DNA from: Ditylenchus dipsaci
Lineage: Eukaryota > Nematoda > Chromadorea > Rhabditida > Anguinidae
Direction of reading: 5' to 3'
Length of the DNA: 64,000 bases
Assembly (NCBI GenBank): GCA_004194705.1
Contig: SADC01000101.1
Location: 62,001 to 126,000 of the forward strand
In this document: positions 51,040 to 63,885 of the stretch, piece after piece
Layout: each line of letters starts with the position of its first letter
How positions within the stretch are numbered: the stretch's first letter is position 1
The notes under the pieces: model-generated
The model's database searches: none
What the model was told of the DNA's origin: nothing
What the model saw: the letters and a program-made list of their open reading frames with translations, nothing else
Translations under genes and position numbers: made by a program

Positions 51040-52240
51040 TCTACGTTGGATAGTGGAATTTTTTTTTTGAAAAAACCAGAAAAAACCTCCTTAGATCATT
51101 TGCCCATCTGGAGGCCTGGTTTTTTTTCAAAAATAATGGACAGCGCTTTTTTTTTTCTGAGTTTGCTGTTTGTATATTAGATTAATAAAATTGACTTACA
51201 AACACTTAAAAGAAAAAATTACTCACTTTTTAGAAACTTAATTTTTTAAAGATTTTTTAAAGCGCGCCTACACAATTTTTTTGTTTAGGATTAGTCAGGG
51301 AACACAATAATCCGCAAAGAAAATTTGGGCCGAAAAATGAGGTAACAAAGCTCGTTATAGACTTCTTCAAAATCACAGAAGACATCTTTTAAAATTATAA
51401 GTTATTTTGTAAAAATTAGATTTATAAAAATTAGTTTTTTTCAAGAGCCGTGAATATTTTGGGAAAGAATGCATAAGAACGTAAACTGAACATAAACTTG
51501 CAACAATATGGACTGCACAGAATGCTTGTTATTGGGCTGTGAAGACCACATGTGAACAAAATCGCCTTACAAGGGAGGCACCCCGAGTGTAATCTGGGGT
51601 AACTTCGAAGACAATTTTTTTCTGCATATTCTTGTAGAGCGTGCCCAAGTTCCTGACAAATCTGGCTCCTCAGTTCTAAAGGTCCACAAACCGTAATACA
51701 AAGATCAGTCAAAGTTAAAAAAAAAAGCACCTCGATACCTCTATCATGGTTTTTCATAGCTGACCCTTGGGCCATGGGTCATTCCTAAAATATTTGTTAG
51801 CTTTCAGAAGTGGGGAGCCAAAATCACATGGGATTGAGCACGCCCTACAAGAATACGCGCATAAAAATTTTTATCGAAAAAACCCCAGGTCACAGTCAGG
51901 GTCCTTCCCTTGTTAGTTTAATGCAAAAAACACAGGAGGGTGAGAATTTCAAACCGAGGAATTTTTTTTTCATCTAAGTTTTTTTCATACCAGGTGACTT
52001 AAATATTTCGACGGATTTAAGCCACATAAGAAAAAAATTTAAAAAAAATCAGACCAAAGTTACGGGTGTTTCAAAAAAACGCCAAAATATTTGAGTCACC
52101 GCCAAATAAAATCGGATGTATTTATAGGATAAAGCTTTTTTTGGTGCAAAAAGTCCTTTTATTGCTGCAAAGATTAGCTGGTGCAATTAGACTTTTTTGC
52201 TGCAAATTGATTTTTTGGTTCATTTATACTATATGCACGT
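51040..52240. other. No gene seen
   Basis: AT-rich. A 114-codon minus frame at 51431-51775 has no recognised motif or splice context. Confidence 0.35.
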
Positions 52241-52312
52241 GAATGCCCGTTCGGCCGGCCCCGTCGCCGTACCATCCGGATGGAGTAGGACGTCGACGGG
52301 TCGGCCCTCGGT
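52241..52312. other. Isolated GC-rich hairpin
   Basis: GGCCGGCCCCGTCG (52253-52266) pairs with CGACGGGTCGGCC (52294-52306) around about 27 bases. Far more GC-rich than the surrounding DNA. Shape recalls an rRNA expansion segment or spacer, but no rRNA core sequence is next to it. Confidence 0.5.
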
Positions 52313-53945
52313 ATCTGCTCTTTTTGTTATTTTTTGCATCTTTAGGTTGCAAAAAAATACTTTTTGGGTAAAAAAGCTTTGTCCATTTTTATAACGCAAT
52401 GGTATCACAACTAAAATATATAATTTGCTTTCTTAAATTCATTGAGTTGTTCCCTCAACGATCATCACTTCTGTTATTATTATGCGTCAGCAGCAGTCAG
52501 GGAAAGACTAGAGTATTTTGGAGTTCATAAAATTATAGCAGCACAGCTGAACATACACACACACAATATATTTATACACACACATATGATGATGGACTTA
52601 TGGCTGATAAATCAATTGACTGACCGGCGGCCACTGGCCAGCTGGCTAGTTGGACAAACTACCGGCCAGTTAGCTTGTTGTGCCAGCCAGCTGGAAGCGG
52701 CTGGGTCAATCATTGAATAAAATTGAGTATTTGCTGGCTGGTCTATTTGTAGGTAGTAATGTGGGCAATCAATCATCCCTAACTCACTGACCGGTTGGTG
52801 GTAGTGCCAGTAGTTTGGCCAACATCAACACATGGCTTACATCAACATAAAGTTTTCTTGATTGTATAAATTTAGGGCATAATTACGCCATTTGGGTGGC
52901 GGTAACTGCATTTCGCTGGTTTTTAATTGTTAGCTAGGATTTTGTGAATTTATTTTAGACTCTCAGAATCGTCTCTATCTACCTGGATACAGTATTTCCT
53001 CTAATTTCTCGACACTCGAGCTATTCTTCAAACTACCGAAAATTAGAAAAATTTTAGGTCGATTCGTAAACACTTTCAAGTTTGACCACGAACGGGAAGT
53101 ACTCGAACACCTTCAAGTTTAAGTTAAAGTTCAGATCAGAGGTCAGAGTCTGAGTGTTCACGTGGCCAACTGAAATACAAACTCGAAGTACTAGACGAGC
53201 CATGCCCTTTTTCCCTTGTCTCCCTGTTTCCCCCAAAATTTAAAAATCGGAGTTTTTCAAGCGTGGACGGGGGATATTCTACATTGCCCATAGTTGAGCA
53301 GTAAAATAAACAAAAACGCTTTTTGCCAACCTTCAGTTGAATTTTTTTACCGAACTGGAAATTAATAAAGCATCGGTTACAATATGAGCCTAAAAATAGT
53401 GTGAAATGCCCTTATCAACCCAAATTCATAATTTTTCTCCAACCAATTTTCTGCCTATTATTTTTTGTTTGTTTTCATTTGTTGCTTTGTCCTTTCATGC
53501 CTATGATTAACTGCTATTGTAATAGCCGGCATGTTTCCAATTACAGAAAGGTTGAAGGCCAAGAGTATATGGAAGGGAATACACCAATACTGCTGCCTTC
53601 CTTTACTGCTAGCCGCACTATACTTTGCCGCATTAAAACAATAATAATTATTATTACTACTATCACCACTATCTATATGAACCAAACACATATTTTTTCT
53701 TTTTGTTGGTGTTCTATCTAAGCCAATAGCAACGTTTACTTTTTAATGCAGAGAAATTTTCACTTTACCGTTATTTGCATCTCTCTTGTCACATGTAAAC
53801 TGGATACTACACGCCTAATTTTTTGCAAAACAATGGATTTTTTTTATTCATTCTGTAGTGCTGACAAAAAGTAGATAAATTCACCATGATTTTCAAATTT
53901 TCGATTGGTCGGCTAATGTCAAAGGTGTGATTAAGTACGTAACCT
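52313..53945. other. No gene seen
   Basis: Contains a CA-rich tract (52555-52590), a patch of CTGGC/GCCAG and GACCGG repeats (52615-52810) and an ACCGTATTT-family left fragment (about 52992). Confidence 0.35.
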
Positions 53946-53959
53946 ATTAGAATTTTTGG

Positions 53960-54198
53960 CGTAGTAGCGAATACCACCCTCCCCCCCCTCTTGAAAATTT
54001 CTCATTCTAAGAATTACTGTAACTACCCTTGCAAACAACAAGTTTAGGCTTAGCCCTTAGGCTTTGGGGTAGGCCAGCGTACAGAAATTGTAACTAATAA
54101 CTGTCTTACGCACTTTTTCCTGGGTCTGGGACATATACTTGGGTGCTTTTTATTTATGTTTTAGAAGGAAAATTTTTTACGGTGGTATTTGCTACTAG
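53960..54198. mobile_element. MITE family H, copy 2 (empty-site copy)
   Basis: GTAGTAGCGAATACCACC and GTGGTATTTGCTACTAG are inverted ends. The stretch AGCCCTTAGGCTTTGGGGTA is the site that in copy 1 (14514) received the Harbinger-like MITE. Confidence 0.8.
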
Positions 54199-54844
54199 GG
54201 TCGAATTTTTTATAAATGTTAATATTAATAAATTTCTTAAAAGTATCTGGAAAATTACGTGCAGTCTATAACATCATCTATAACATCATCTAATAAGCTG
54301 TTTTTTGCTCATTAATCTAAATCATGTCTGTTTGAAGAAAACAGCTCGAGGGTGTCATTTTAATCAGAAAAAATATATTATTTAAAAATTTCTAAAATTT
54401 ACGACGCTGAGTGGTCAGGGTCATTAAAATTCTGGTTTATTGACCAATCCTAAAGTGGGACATACAGGATGAGCAGTAAATGGGAGTGGAAGAAATAAAT
54501 AATAAATTACCAACAACCACACAATCTCAGTGCTCTTGCCTCAGGGATTAGTGGGCTGGATTTGCACTGAGGTTATGGATTCACTTACTTTGTGCACCAC
54601 CGCCTGAAGATTTTATTTGCTTTAACTTTTATCTTGTTTTATGAAAAAAATCCGAAATTCTTTTAGTGAACTAGTTTCACGTTTCTCACGGTGGTTCAGG
54701 ATCTTTGCCAAATATTAAGTGGCTGTATTTCTCTGACTTTTTTGTGTATCTACTATTTTCTGTAGCTGATTTGAAAGTCTTGTGTTTGAAATTTTGTTTT
54801 AAAGAATCATGCTCAAGTGTTCTAAATAATCGCTGCCAACTCAA

Positions 54845-54970
54845 TTTTTTTCCTAATTATTGAACTGCTGTTCGGATTTTTTAACTTGGTTTCTAACAAA
54901 ACAAGGGCTAAAATTTAATTTTAGGTGTAGTTTTGTTAAAAAACCAAATTGAAAAATACGTACAGATTGA
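54845..54970. repeat. Hairpin core of TTAA MITE, fragment
   Basis: TTTCCTAATTATTGAACTGC, AACTTGGTTTCTAACAAAAC and the inverse. A nearby GCAGAATTTCACGCTGAACA (55039) resembles the piggyBac element arm at 36649. Confidence 0.6.
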
Positions 54971-56440
54971 GTTTCCCCCGTTTCTTATTATTTAACCATT
55001 ATTAACATTGGAATGCCTGATTGTCCTAAGAGCACATCCTGGTGCAGAATTTCACGCTGAACACAATGGTGAAAAAAAAAATAGAAAAAATCACTATTTG
55101 CGGGTCAGCTGCCCCTACGAACCAACCAAGTGAGGATTTTTGCGTACGCAACTTTAAGATGGCAGATCTCATCAAATTCAATTATTGTTATCACTAATTT
55201 ATAATTTAAACGAAAACGCAGATCACGGGCATTAAAATAAGGTATCATGGAGGTATTTATGACAATTAAATGTGGAAATTTTATTTCAAAGAAAAAATTG
55301 TATCCTTTTTCAAAAACGGTGTTGATCATTACGAACGGAACAAAAGTGTGATAACGTCGTTTTTTCAGTTTTCAGTGTATATTATTCGACAGAGCAAGAA
55401 AAATTGCACCAGAAAAAACTTTGAGATAGGGTTAAAGGAGACTTGAGGAGTGTTCAGCAAGACTCTCAAAAAAAATTCAAAATCAATTTTGACGTAAAAC
55501 TCATATTTTGCCAGAAAACTCCTAATTTTTGACACCGCATTCGAGTTTAGCATGGTCGATTTGCTTATGAAACTGCCCTTAAACATGAAAAATTGCTGTC
55601 AAATTTCAAATTCCGCTCAATACAATCAGATTTTCAAAAACAAGATTAGTGGGCTATGTGCTTGTCCATTTATAATTTTAGTAAATAAAGGAGGCGTGGG
55701 AGGGGCGGCATGTAACAACTGGAGACAGAAACGGGATGAGATCCCATCGAGATCCCCTTCGATACAACGTAGACGAGATATAGCGTACACCTAGCCTGCA
55801 CTTGATTAGTCAGATTGAAATATAGGCAAAGTGACCTTTGATGTAACGTACACTCTACACAACTTACCCCTTAGCCAGTCCTGAGCAATGAAAAGAAATT
55901 ACCTTTTATATAACGTAGAAATTTATTTATTCATTTTTATTTACGTCCAGCAAAAAAATATTTTTCCTTTGGCTTGAAAATACTGTCGTTTTTTTTTGTT
56001 CGTGTATTATGGCTAGTTCACGTACTTCGAGCACGTATTTTAAGGCAGGTGTGTTCACGTAGCAAACATTTTTGCATATCAATTGCGCTCATTAGAATCG
56101 TTGTTTGATAGAACTCATCGCTTAGAATCTCGACCATCACTATTTTTAACCACCTCAATCTACTCTAAACACTGGTTTAGGGTGGTCACATACTGGTTGG
56201 GAGCTGAATATTGAAGATGGTTTTAGGGCTAGGACTAATTTGGTGCATGAAAACGTCAAAAATTAGCGAATTCGACAAGAAAATATGAGTATTTTTCTGT
56301 TACATCTTGGCTTTTAAATCCCGATAATTCGTTCGGGATTGGTTTTAAAATTCTTTTCCAAAATCCCGATCCTAAAGGTTTTTTCCTCCGAAAATCCAGT
56401 CCCGAAATGTCGCCCGAATGCCTCCTTCTGGTTCTGGTTA
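54971..56440. other. No gene seen
   Basis: AT-rich; degraded pogo-like pieces (GATATAGCGTACACC near 55780, GATGTAACGTACACTC near 55840). Confidence 0.35.
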
Positions 56441-56688
56441 CAGTCGAACATCGATAAGCCGGCAACCCTCTTCAAAAAAGGGGTGCCGGCTTACCGAGGT
56501 TTTACTTTTTAAGCCAAATTCTGTTTTCTTTTCAAAAAAACGATCGGCAAAATCGGAATCCTGACGTTATTTCCTACTGGACTTTAAAAATATAACTGGC
56601 AAAAATTCTCAAAAATCGGGTTGAAAAAAGGGTCGGACCCAAGGCTGGAACGAACTTTTGGGGGTGCCGGCTTATCGAGGTTTAACTG
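56441..56688. mobile_element. pogo-like MITE
   Basis: CAGTCGAACATCGATAAGCC and GGCTTATCGAGGTTTAACTG, TA each side. Internal GGGTGCCGGCTTA twice. Confidence 0.88.
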
Positions 56689-56689
56689 T

Positions 56690-59077
56690 ACAACATGGAC
56701 ATTTTAGTCTTTAGAGTTTTATAACCTACCAATTTTTTCATATGATTGTATTCTTACCAAAGACTTCGATCCAGCTGTCCAATAAGTTGCACTTACGGCA
56801 AAGCGGCTACACTTCTCTGGCAGGTTTCAAAGTATTTTAATTTAAAAAAAAATAGAAAGAGAATTAAATCTATCCGCTTTTGTTGAAATTCAATTCGGCT
56901 CAAAGTGCAGAGATTTCATCAAAATTGGAGACTTCTCAACAAAAAAACGGAGATTTTCAGCCAAAAACGGAGACATTTCAGCTTTTTAAAGCCCAATTTG
57001 AAAAAGCGGAGGCTTTCAGATTGAAGCATGGATTTTTAAGATGTATCAAAAATATAATTAACCTTTTGTTGGGTGTATAAACGAAAACATTTGGAACCCA
57101 TCAAAAGAGGATAGCTAATTATCGTCGTATTTGACTAGCCGGATACTATCTTGCGGATTTTCGAATTTTCCGATAAGCTGCTTTCATTTAAACGTGGTAG
57201 AAAGAGCGACTCTTTTGTCGCTGTGTCTAGTACTTTCTAAGGGTATATTGAGTTCTGTCTTATTTCTTGAAACTTTATTGACGCCCAAATAGACTAACTT
57301 CTATTTAAGTGATAAAGATATCATTCCCCTAGAAAACCTTTTTCAGTTAGTTTACAATTTTGAATTGCTTGATTTAGCCTGTGTGCCCATCAGCCAACTT
57401 TCAAGTTTAAATATCAGCATCAAGCCATATGTATGTGCTGATAGACAGAGTAGTAGTAGGTGGGCTGACTGGTTATCCATCTGGCAATAATTCACTGAGG
57501 GTGGTGGGGCAGAGTAAAACTGGAGGAAGAATAGATATTTCAGATCCATCCATCAATCCTGCTCTTTTGCAACCCATCCATCCACACAATTCATAATAGT
57601 CATAAATCATCTTCGCCGCATTGCATGCCTTTGCATTATTGGATGCAGTGATAGTCGGAAAAAGTTTTTTTGCCTTATAGTATTTTGTTTTTTTGATCAA
57701 AGCTAAATAATGGGCTGTGCAATCTGGAGAGCTGAATGAGAAAATTGGGAGGATTTGTTTTATGCATTTCACGTCTACAACTCGACTGCAGCATTTGATT
57801 TATCATTATTTCTAGTAATTTTTGCGCTGCTATAAAAATGTTGCTTTTAGTTTTTGAACAAAATTTAAAAAAACAATTGCATGCGCTATTCATATTCCAG
57901 TCAGTATAATCTAATACGTTATAATATTCTATCCTTTGATATATTGCATGGACTGCATTAATTGTTGGACCATCCATCCATGATTGAAGTTCATCTTAAA
58001 TGTAACCTAGGTTAGAATGATATGGACAAAGTTGATTTCAGGTTGTAGGATAAGCGTAGTTCAACCCAACTATACAGGCTAAGTCAACCATTTCATTGGT
58101 GCAACAATGTTTTGAAAATGCTTGGTAGAACACGCCTAAATATTTTTTGGGCACACGGTTAATTACTCGGGTAAATCATCAAAATAGTGGGAAAAACTAA
58201 TTTGAGCTTTTGAAAGCAACTTTTTTAAAAAGGGCTTCAAAAAAGTCAAATATGTTTGTTGAAAAATATTATAATCCGCCCTTCCGAAATCTCCTCCAAA
58301 TGATTTCCTGCATACCTTGATATTTCGTGCACCCAAGACACTTCGAAAAAACTTTTTTTACCGCTATTACTAGCACCCGCTGAGTTGCAGAGCCCAATTA
58401 AGGCAGGAATGTAAATTGATGCTCTTTGTTGCTGTGCGGAATATCTGCCAGGTGAGGTATGGGGCAATCTACAGGTTAATTCATTTGAGACTGGCTGTAC
58501 ACTGGCAGCAACAACAGTGATTTTAGTGGGTGGAGCTGGGAGCAGCAGTGAGGTTGAGCAGGGGATTGGGATAGTGAAAAGTTGAAGGTACTAACTGTTG
58601 TCCATCAAGGGTGCTGCCCTCTACAAGCTGTCTTTTATTCATGATTTATTGGTTGACAGTCGTTTTTAGATCGCAAAAGAGGTACACAAAGAGAACTTTG
58701 ACCTAAATACCACACTTTGGCAAAAGTTTTCTGTCGTAGTATTTCTTTTCAACACTGACCAAGTTTCACTATTTAGATACCTTGACCGCTAGCTCTTAAG
58801 TAAATTGTATTTTAAAAATGCTAGAAATCAGGTTTATTTTATTTTCATTTGATCAAAGGAGAAAAAATATGAAAGCCAACAATGGCGTATGAAATGTTTT
58901 GTGTCATTTTGCAAAATATTGCGCTCATAATAATGAGGCGAAATTTAAAAAAAAGACATTATAGGCACACTGGTCGTCGAATAGATTTCGACGCAGGAAA
59001 ATTGTGACATAAGCACTAGATTAAGCGTACGCCCGTTTCTGCGCACGGCTTTTGTACAGGCCCAGGAAAATGCGAGG
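56690..59077. other. No gene seen
   Basis: AT-rich with short unrelated frames. No splice-supported exon or repeat edge was found. Confidence 0.35.
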
Positions 59078-59135
59078 AATATCCTTCTTGCAAGTCGGTG
59101 CTCTAACCAGTTGAGCTATCAGGTCTTCCCTAGTC
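59078..59135 (-). repeat. tRNA-like 5' half (SINE remnant)
   Basis: The minus strand reads GATAGCTCAACTGGTTAGAG then CACCGACTTGCAAGAAGG, a classical tRNA D-arm and anticodon-arm start, but no T-arm follows. Probably a SINE head. Confidence 0.5.
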
Positions 59136-59153
59136 TGTTTCTTATTTTCCTGC

Positions 59154-59603
59154 TAGTCGACTCTCTATACAACATAACTCTACATAACATAAATTTAAGG
59201 TCAGAAGTTCGTTCCCACCTAGGGTCCGACACTTTTTTTAACCTGACTTTTGAATTCTTTTGCCAGTTCTGTTTTTACAGTCTGGTCCCAAATATCATGA
59301 GGATTCCGATTTTGCCCATCGTTTTTCATAAAACGAAATTTTTATTGTCTAGAAAGGCAAAAACCCTATTTAACATAACTCGATTTAACAAAAATCCTGT
59401 TTTTTAATCAAGTTTTTGCTTTTTTGGAGAAGATAAAATTTTGTATTTCCAAAAAATGATCGGCGAAATCGAAATCCTTGCAATATTTGAGACCAGATTG
59501 TCAAAACAGAACTGGTAAAAGCTTGAAAAAATGGATGTCAATGAGGTGTCGAACGTGGTAACTTGCCCGGTCCATTGAGTTATGTTATATAGAGAGTCGA
59601 CTG
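59154..59603. mobile_element. pogo-like element, 450 bp
   Basis: CTAGTCGACTCTCTATACAA and TTATATAGAGAGTCGACTG are inverted; internal AACATAACTCGATTTAACA. Arms extend through TCTGGTCCCAAATAT/ATATTTGAGACCAGA. Confidence 0.75.
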
Positions 59604-59688
59604 TATCTGACACCCTCACACTTGGTATTTCCGAGAAGTGGCTACACTGATTGAAAATACGAAGATGCAAATCCTCATTTTCGAAGTA

Positions 59689-59972
59689 CAGTCAACTCTC
59701 CCGGCAAACGTATCCCCTAAAGTTCGTTCCCGCATAGGGTTCGACTCTTTTTTTACGGCGACCGGAGATTTTCTACTATTAGTAGAATTTGTCGCGCGAC
59801 AATGTTATTGTCTTTCGTAAAAACGATGGGCGGAATCCTTGCCATATTTCCGGAATCCTTGCGATATTCAGGTTTGTTAAAAGACCTAGAAAATTAAGGT
59901 AAAAAAGTGTTGGACCCTAGGTGGCAACGAACTTTTGGGGGACGGTGGGTACGTTACCGGAAGAGTCGACTG
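59689..59972. mobile_element. pogo-like element
   Basis: CAGTCAACTCTCCCGGCAAA and TTACCGGAAGAGTCGACTG with TA each side; inner arms pair through AAAGTTCGTTCCC/GCAACGAACTTTT. Carries the same kind of interior as 59154-59603 and 56441-56688. Confidence 0.8.
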
Positions 59973-59974
59973 TA

Positions 59975-62050
59975 GCACCATAATTCTCAACAATTAGGTC
60001 ACTGAACTTTTTGTGGAAAAAAAACTTATGGATTTCAGACCTCTTTTGCATTTTTATTTATTTTTGGCTCGTTCAAAATTATAAACCTAATTTTTTTACA
60101 ATATTCTTTAAAAAATGCTCAAAAATATTTTTCTCCATATCACTCTTAACGTCAATCATCGCGCTTATTTAAAAAAGTCTCTCCAGATGTGAATTCAATC
60201 TCATAGAAACATTTTTTGCTTTATCATCTTTCTGTCTAATTCAACCCAGGCAACAACACTGAGAGCAAAATATTTGAGAATAAATGCAGGACTACGAATG
60301 TACCAGCTTATTCTTTCTTATTCTCTGTCCACAAAATTGCCAGATGGGTTGAGGATGAGATTTTTTATTTAGCAGCAGGGGTAAGCAATCTAAAACCTAT
60401 TCCATTCAATAATTGTGGGTTGGTATAAGAGGATATAATGTGTTCTGGTGCTGTCTCTAGTCCATGAGGATAAGGACTAGCAGGAAATTAATCGAGTGAC
60501 AGGCTCTACTGTTGCATTTCCTTCTTCTGCTCCACAATAATAATTGCTGGCGTACAGGCCTTGTTTTGCTGCTCAAATCTCCTTGACACCCACTTCTTTT
60601 GCTGGTTTGAACTAAATTTGTTGGTTTGAATGAATTTATTGGTGCTTTTTGTCAGGATTGAAATCTTTTTTTGTAATATTTATTTATGGAACCGATCACT
60701 CGATCGACACACGAAAACCGGACCAAATGTGATGTATCTATTCGCGAATTTTCGAAGTTTTATTGCCAAAAGCTATTTTTCATTATGAAAAGTTTTGTCG
60801 CTCGAATAATAAAATAAACACATTGACCTCTTTTGATTTTTTCGTCATGTTCTTTGTGTCATTTTTTTGAAAGTCAGTCGGCGCTTCTCGGTTTAAAACC
60901 ACCCTCCCCCCCCCCTTAACAGTTTTGTTAAACAACCTAAAATGTACAAAACTGACTACAATTTTCTCTTGGGCAACACTTTCTCGCTTCAAATCGGCTT
61001 TTGCTTTTTAGCGTGGTGACAACGCAAGCCATCCAAAATTAAATTTTAAATTTTTCAAGAGATAATTCGCAGTTCAAAATCTTCTTGGGGAAGGAAAGCA
61101 GGGAAAAGTATACAAATTTAGTCCACATCTTCTTATGTTTTGATGAATTCTTGCATCAATTATACAGTATGACTAAAAAAGCATTGCCGTATGACCTAAT
61201 GGCATGTCACTTTGAAAAAGGTTAAAACCCGAATAGAACATTTTTTAATCTCTAAGAATTTGTTAGGTCTAATTTTTGTTGAAATCCTAGGAGTGAGCTG
61301 CTAGCACAGCAAAACACGGTACAAACCAGGTCTGCATCTGGGTTTTTCTGTTTCTGGTTAAATAACCAGCCCTGGCACAAACTTTAGGTGATGAAAAAAT
61401 TGGATAAGAGCTGTCTACAGTTTTCTGCCATCATTATATTCGTCGTTCTATAGATTTTTGAAAGAGTGCCAATCATGATCTGGTGGACTGCAAAGTAAAG
61501 CCTAATCTTTTTCATTTGTTACTTCTACCGTTTCTTTATTTGTTTTAGATCTATGTATTTTTTTTGACAAGTAGGATTAGCAGGCAAGTGTTGATGAACA
61601 ACAGATCGGTTGGGTGTGTTCAATGGAGTGATTGTTGCTGTAGATTTGTTGAGGAAAGAAGATTATGTTGGTTAAGCTCGATTGTGATGCTAATCCAATA
61701 AAAAAGGAATAGTTGGAATAATTTACTAGAGATTCTTCAGAAAATTGTCTGGAAAAAGCTTGTTTAGGATGGAATATGTGTTGGCTTCCTCACCTGTTTT
61801 CTCACATTATTTTCTTGGCTTGTGTGAAGAATAAGTAAATTGGTAACAGGGGTGGCTTTTCGAAAATTTCCGCCTTGAAAATTAACGAAAATTTTGAAAT
61901 TAAAATTTTGAAAAGTTTGTTCACTAATCTATACGAGTTGGGTATCGTCCGCCAGATCGCCATATATGAAACCTATCATCTTTGGGAAAATGGTTACCCC
62001 TTCTTATTATCGCTGAAGTCAAATCAGTCCGAAGATTACGCAACAGACAA
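59975..62050. other. No gene seen
   Basis: AT-rich intergenic or intronic sequence; only short frames without context. Confidence 0.35.
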
Positions 62051-62056
62051 GAAAAG

Positions 62057-62342
62057 TGGCACCCCGACATTGGCCATTTAAAAAAGAAAATGTCGTGCGA
62101 CATTGTCCATAAAAATGGACAATATCGCGCGACGAAAAGTTCGGTTAGCCCACTTTTTGATTACGCATTGAGCTGATTTTTTCAGGATCAGTTCTTCTCG
62201 GTTACTTTTACTGATCCTGAAAAAATCAGCTTGGTGCGTAATCAAAAAGTGGGCTAACCGAACTTTTCGTCGCGCGACATTAGCCATTTTTAATGGACAA
62301 TGTCGCGCGACTTTTTTTAAAATGGCCAATGTCTGGGTGCCA
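62057..62342. mobile_element. Long palindromic MITE
   Basis: TGGCACCCCGACATTGGCC and GGCCAATGTCTGGGTGCCA ends, AGAAAAG on both sides (62050-62056, 62343-62349; possibly 8 bp). Arms pair almost throughout (GTCGCGCGACGAAAAG, CCTGAAAAAATCAGC). Confidence 0.85.
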
Positions 62343-62344
62343 AG

Positions 62345-63645
62345 AAAAGTACAGTTTGACATCTCTTGTTGGAAAATTGATTTCTCAACGTTTTCGAAAA
62401 TTTATTTTCCGCAAATATATTCAGTGATATTTAGTACTTGGTATTATCAGTAATATTTTTTGTCAGTCAACAATTTTTTTTCAACTCTTTCACAATTTTG
62501 ACAACTCCACCCTCAATCATTTATAGCCACAAACATATTTGAGCCCAATACGTACTTTTAACCAAACAATTCCCGACGGACAAAACTCCAAACACGAAAA
62601 ATTCATTTGTGAGTTGCACTAAGGCAGCCGACCCATTCATCATTTTGGCAGGAGGGGGTGGAGGAGGTTTGACCCTTGACTCAAAAACTCTTTTCTCCTC
62701 TTCAAAAAGAGTGTGGCAAAAAGAAGGATTTATGTGGGGATGCGCCTTTGGCAAGAAACAAACATCTCCTTTGACCAAATAAAGACAAATAGTCAAGAGT
62801 CGGCTTCACTTTTTGATCTTGTTTACTGGGCATGTAAGTGTGTGAACTTATTCGTTTTTGTGAAGAAATGTAGCATGGAAATTAGCAAAAATTTGATTAA
62901 GAGTTTTGAAAAGGTTTTGCTGATAGTGACTGTATAAAAAAGATCTAGCATAGTCTTTGATGTCTGTAGATCTGTAGAAATTAGAGTTAGGAAGTAATGA
63001 CCAATCGGTTTTTCTGGTCAGAGTTTTACCCTTGAATGGGAGTGGGTTGGTCCATTTCTGTCTCTAATAAAGTCTTTTTTATTGAAATATGCAAAATTAA
63101 ATTGTGTTAAAAAATTACTATTGTATACCCAGGGTGAGCAACTCAATTTTTAAATTTCCGGGCATTTTTTTTCATAAATTTGGGCATTTGTTTTTATTTT
63201 CGGCCAATGCCGGGCAATGTCCGCGCAACGTTACATATTATGCCCGGATTTCGGAAAACGAAATCCGGGCAAAAATAGGGCGAATCCGGGAAATGCCGGA
63301 AAACCGGGAAAGTTGGTCACCTGAGTATACCTCTTCCAATAATTTTTGGGGAGTGTCTAAAAACACCATTTTTTACAAAGTTATACAAATGCATTTGTAA
63401 GTGATGGTTAGGCCCTGAGTCTAGTAAAATGGTTGGGGGAGGGGGTTGGAGAGATGAGTGGGTGTATATGACATAAATAACTAGTCCCGTATCGATAACG
63501 TTCACGAAGTTCTCCAGATTTTAAATTTTGTTGCTGCTCTAACTTTTTATTGCTTCCACAATTTTTCGTGTTTTGCCCATTGTGAATTGTCCAAATTGAA
63601 TTATTTAGTGAGTGTTTTTATGCGCACTAATTAAAGCCAACCTCA
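62345..63645. other. No gene seen
   Basis: One patch at 63155-63315 repeats CCGGGCAT/ATGCCCGG-like words (GCCGGGCAATG, ATGCCCGGATTTCGG, GAAATGCCGG), another word-rich island. Confidence 0.4.
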
Positions 63646-63885
63646 ATGGAGTCAGATCACCAAAAAAAGATAATCCTGAAATTGGATGGCGGTCCAATGA
63701 CTCTTTTTGAAGAAAAGGATCATAAGGACTTCTTTCTTCTTGTTTTTTTATTACCATTTGAGGGCTTGCTCATAAAGGCGCAAGTGCTTCAACCACAAGA
63801 AAGTGCCGCTCCTCCACCTTACTCAACACACCAACTAAAGATTTATTTGTTTTTGACTAGTGGACAACGATTGTGGTTGTTGTGA
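63646..63885 (+). CDS. Hypothetical short ORF, possible first exon
   Basis: 79 codons from ATG 63646 with a start MESDHQKKIILKLDGGPMTL, a long hydrophobic run (FFLLVFLLPFEGLLIK) and APPPYSTHQ. Balanced codon use compared with neighbouring chance frames, but no splice donor or family match supports it. May be part of a gene continuing right of the window. Confidence 0.25.
   Translation: MESDHQKKIILKLDGGPMTLFEEKDHKDFFLLVFLLPFEGLLIKAQVLQPQESAAPPPYSTHQLKIYLFLTSGQRLWLL

Noticed and set aside
51431..51775. 114-codon minus-strand ORF
   Set aside because: No splice context, motif or family resemblance; compatible with chance.
59078..59135. Functional tRNA gene
   Set aside because: Only the D- and anticodon-arm part is present; no T-arm or acceptor pairing.
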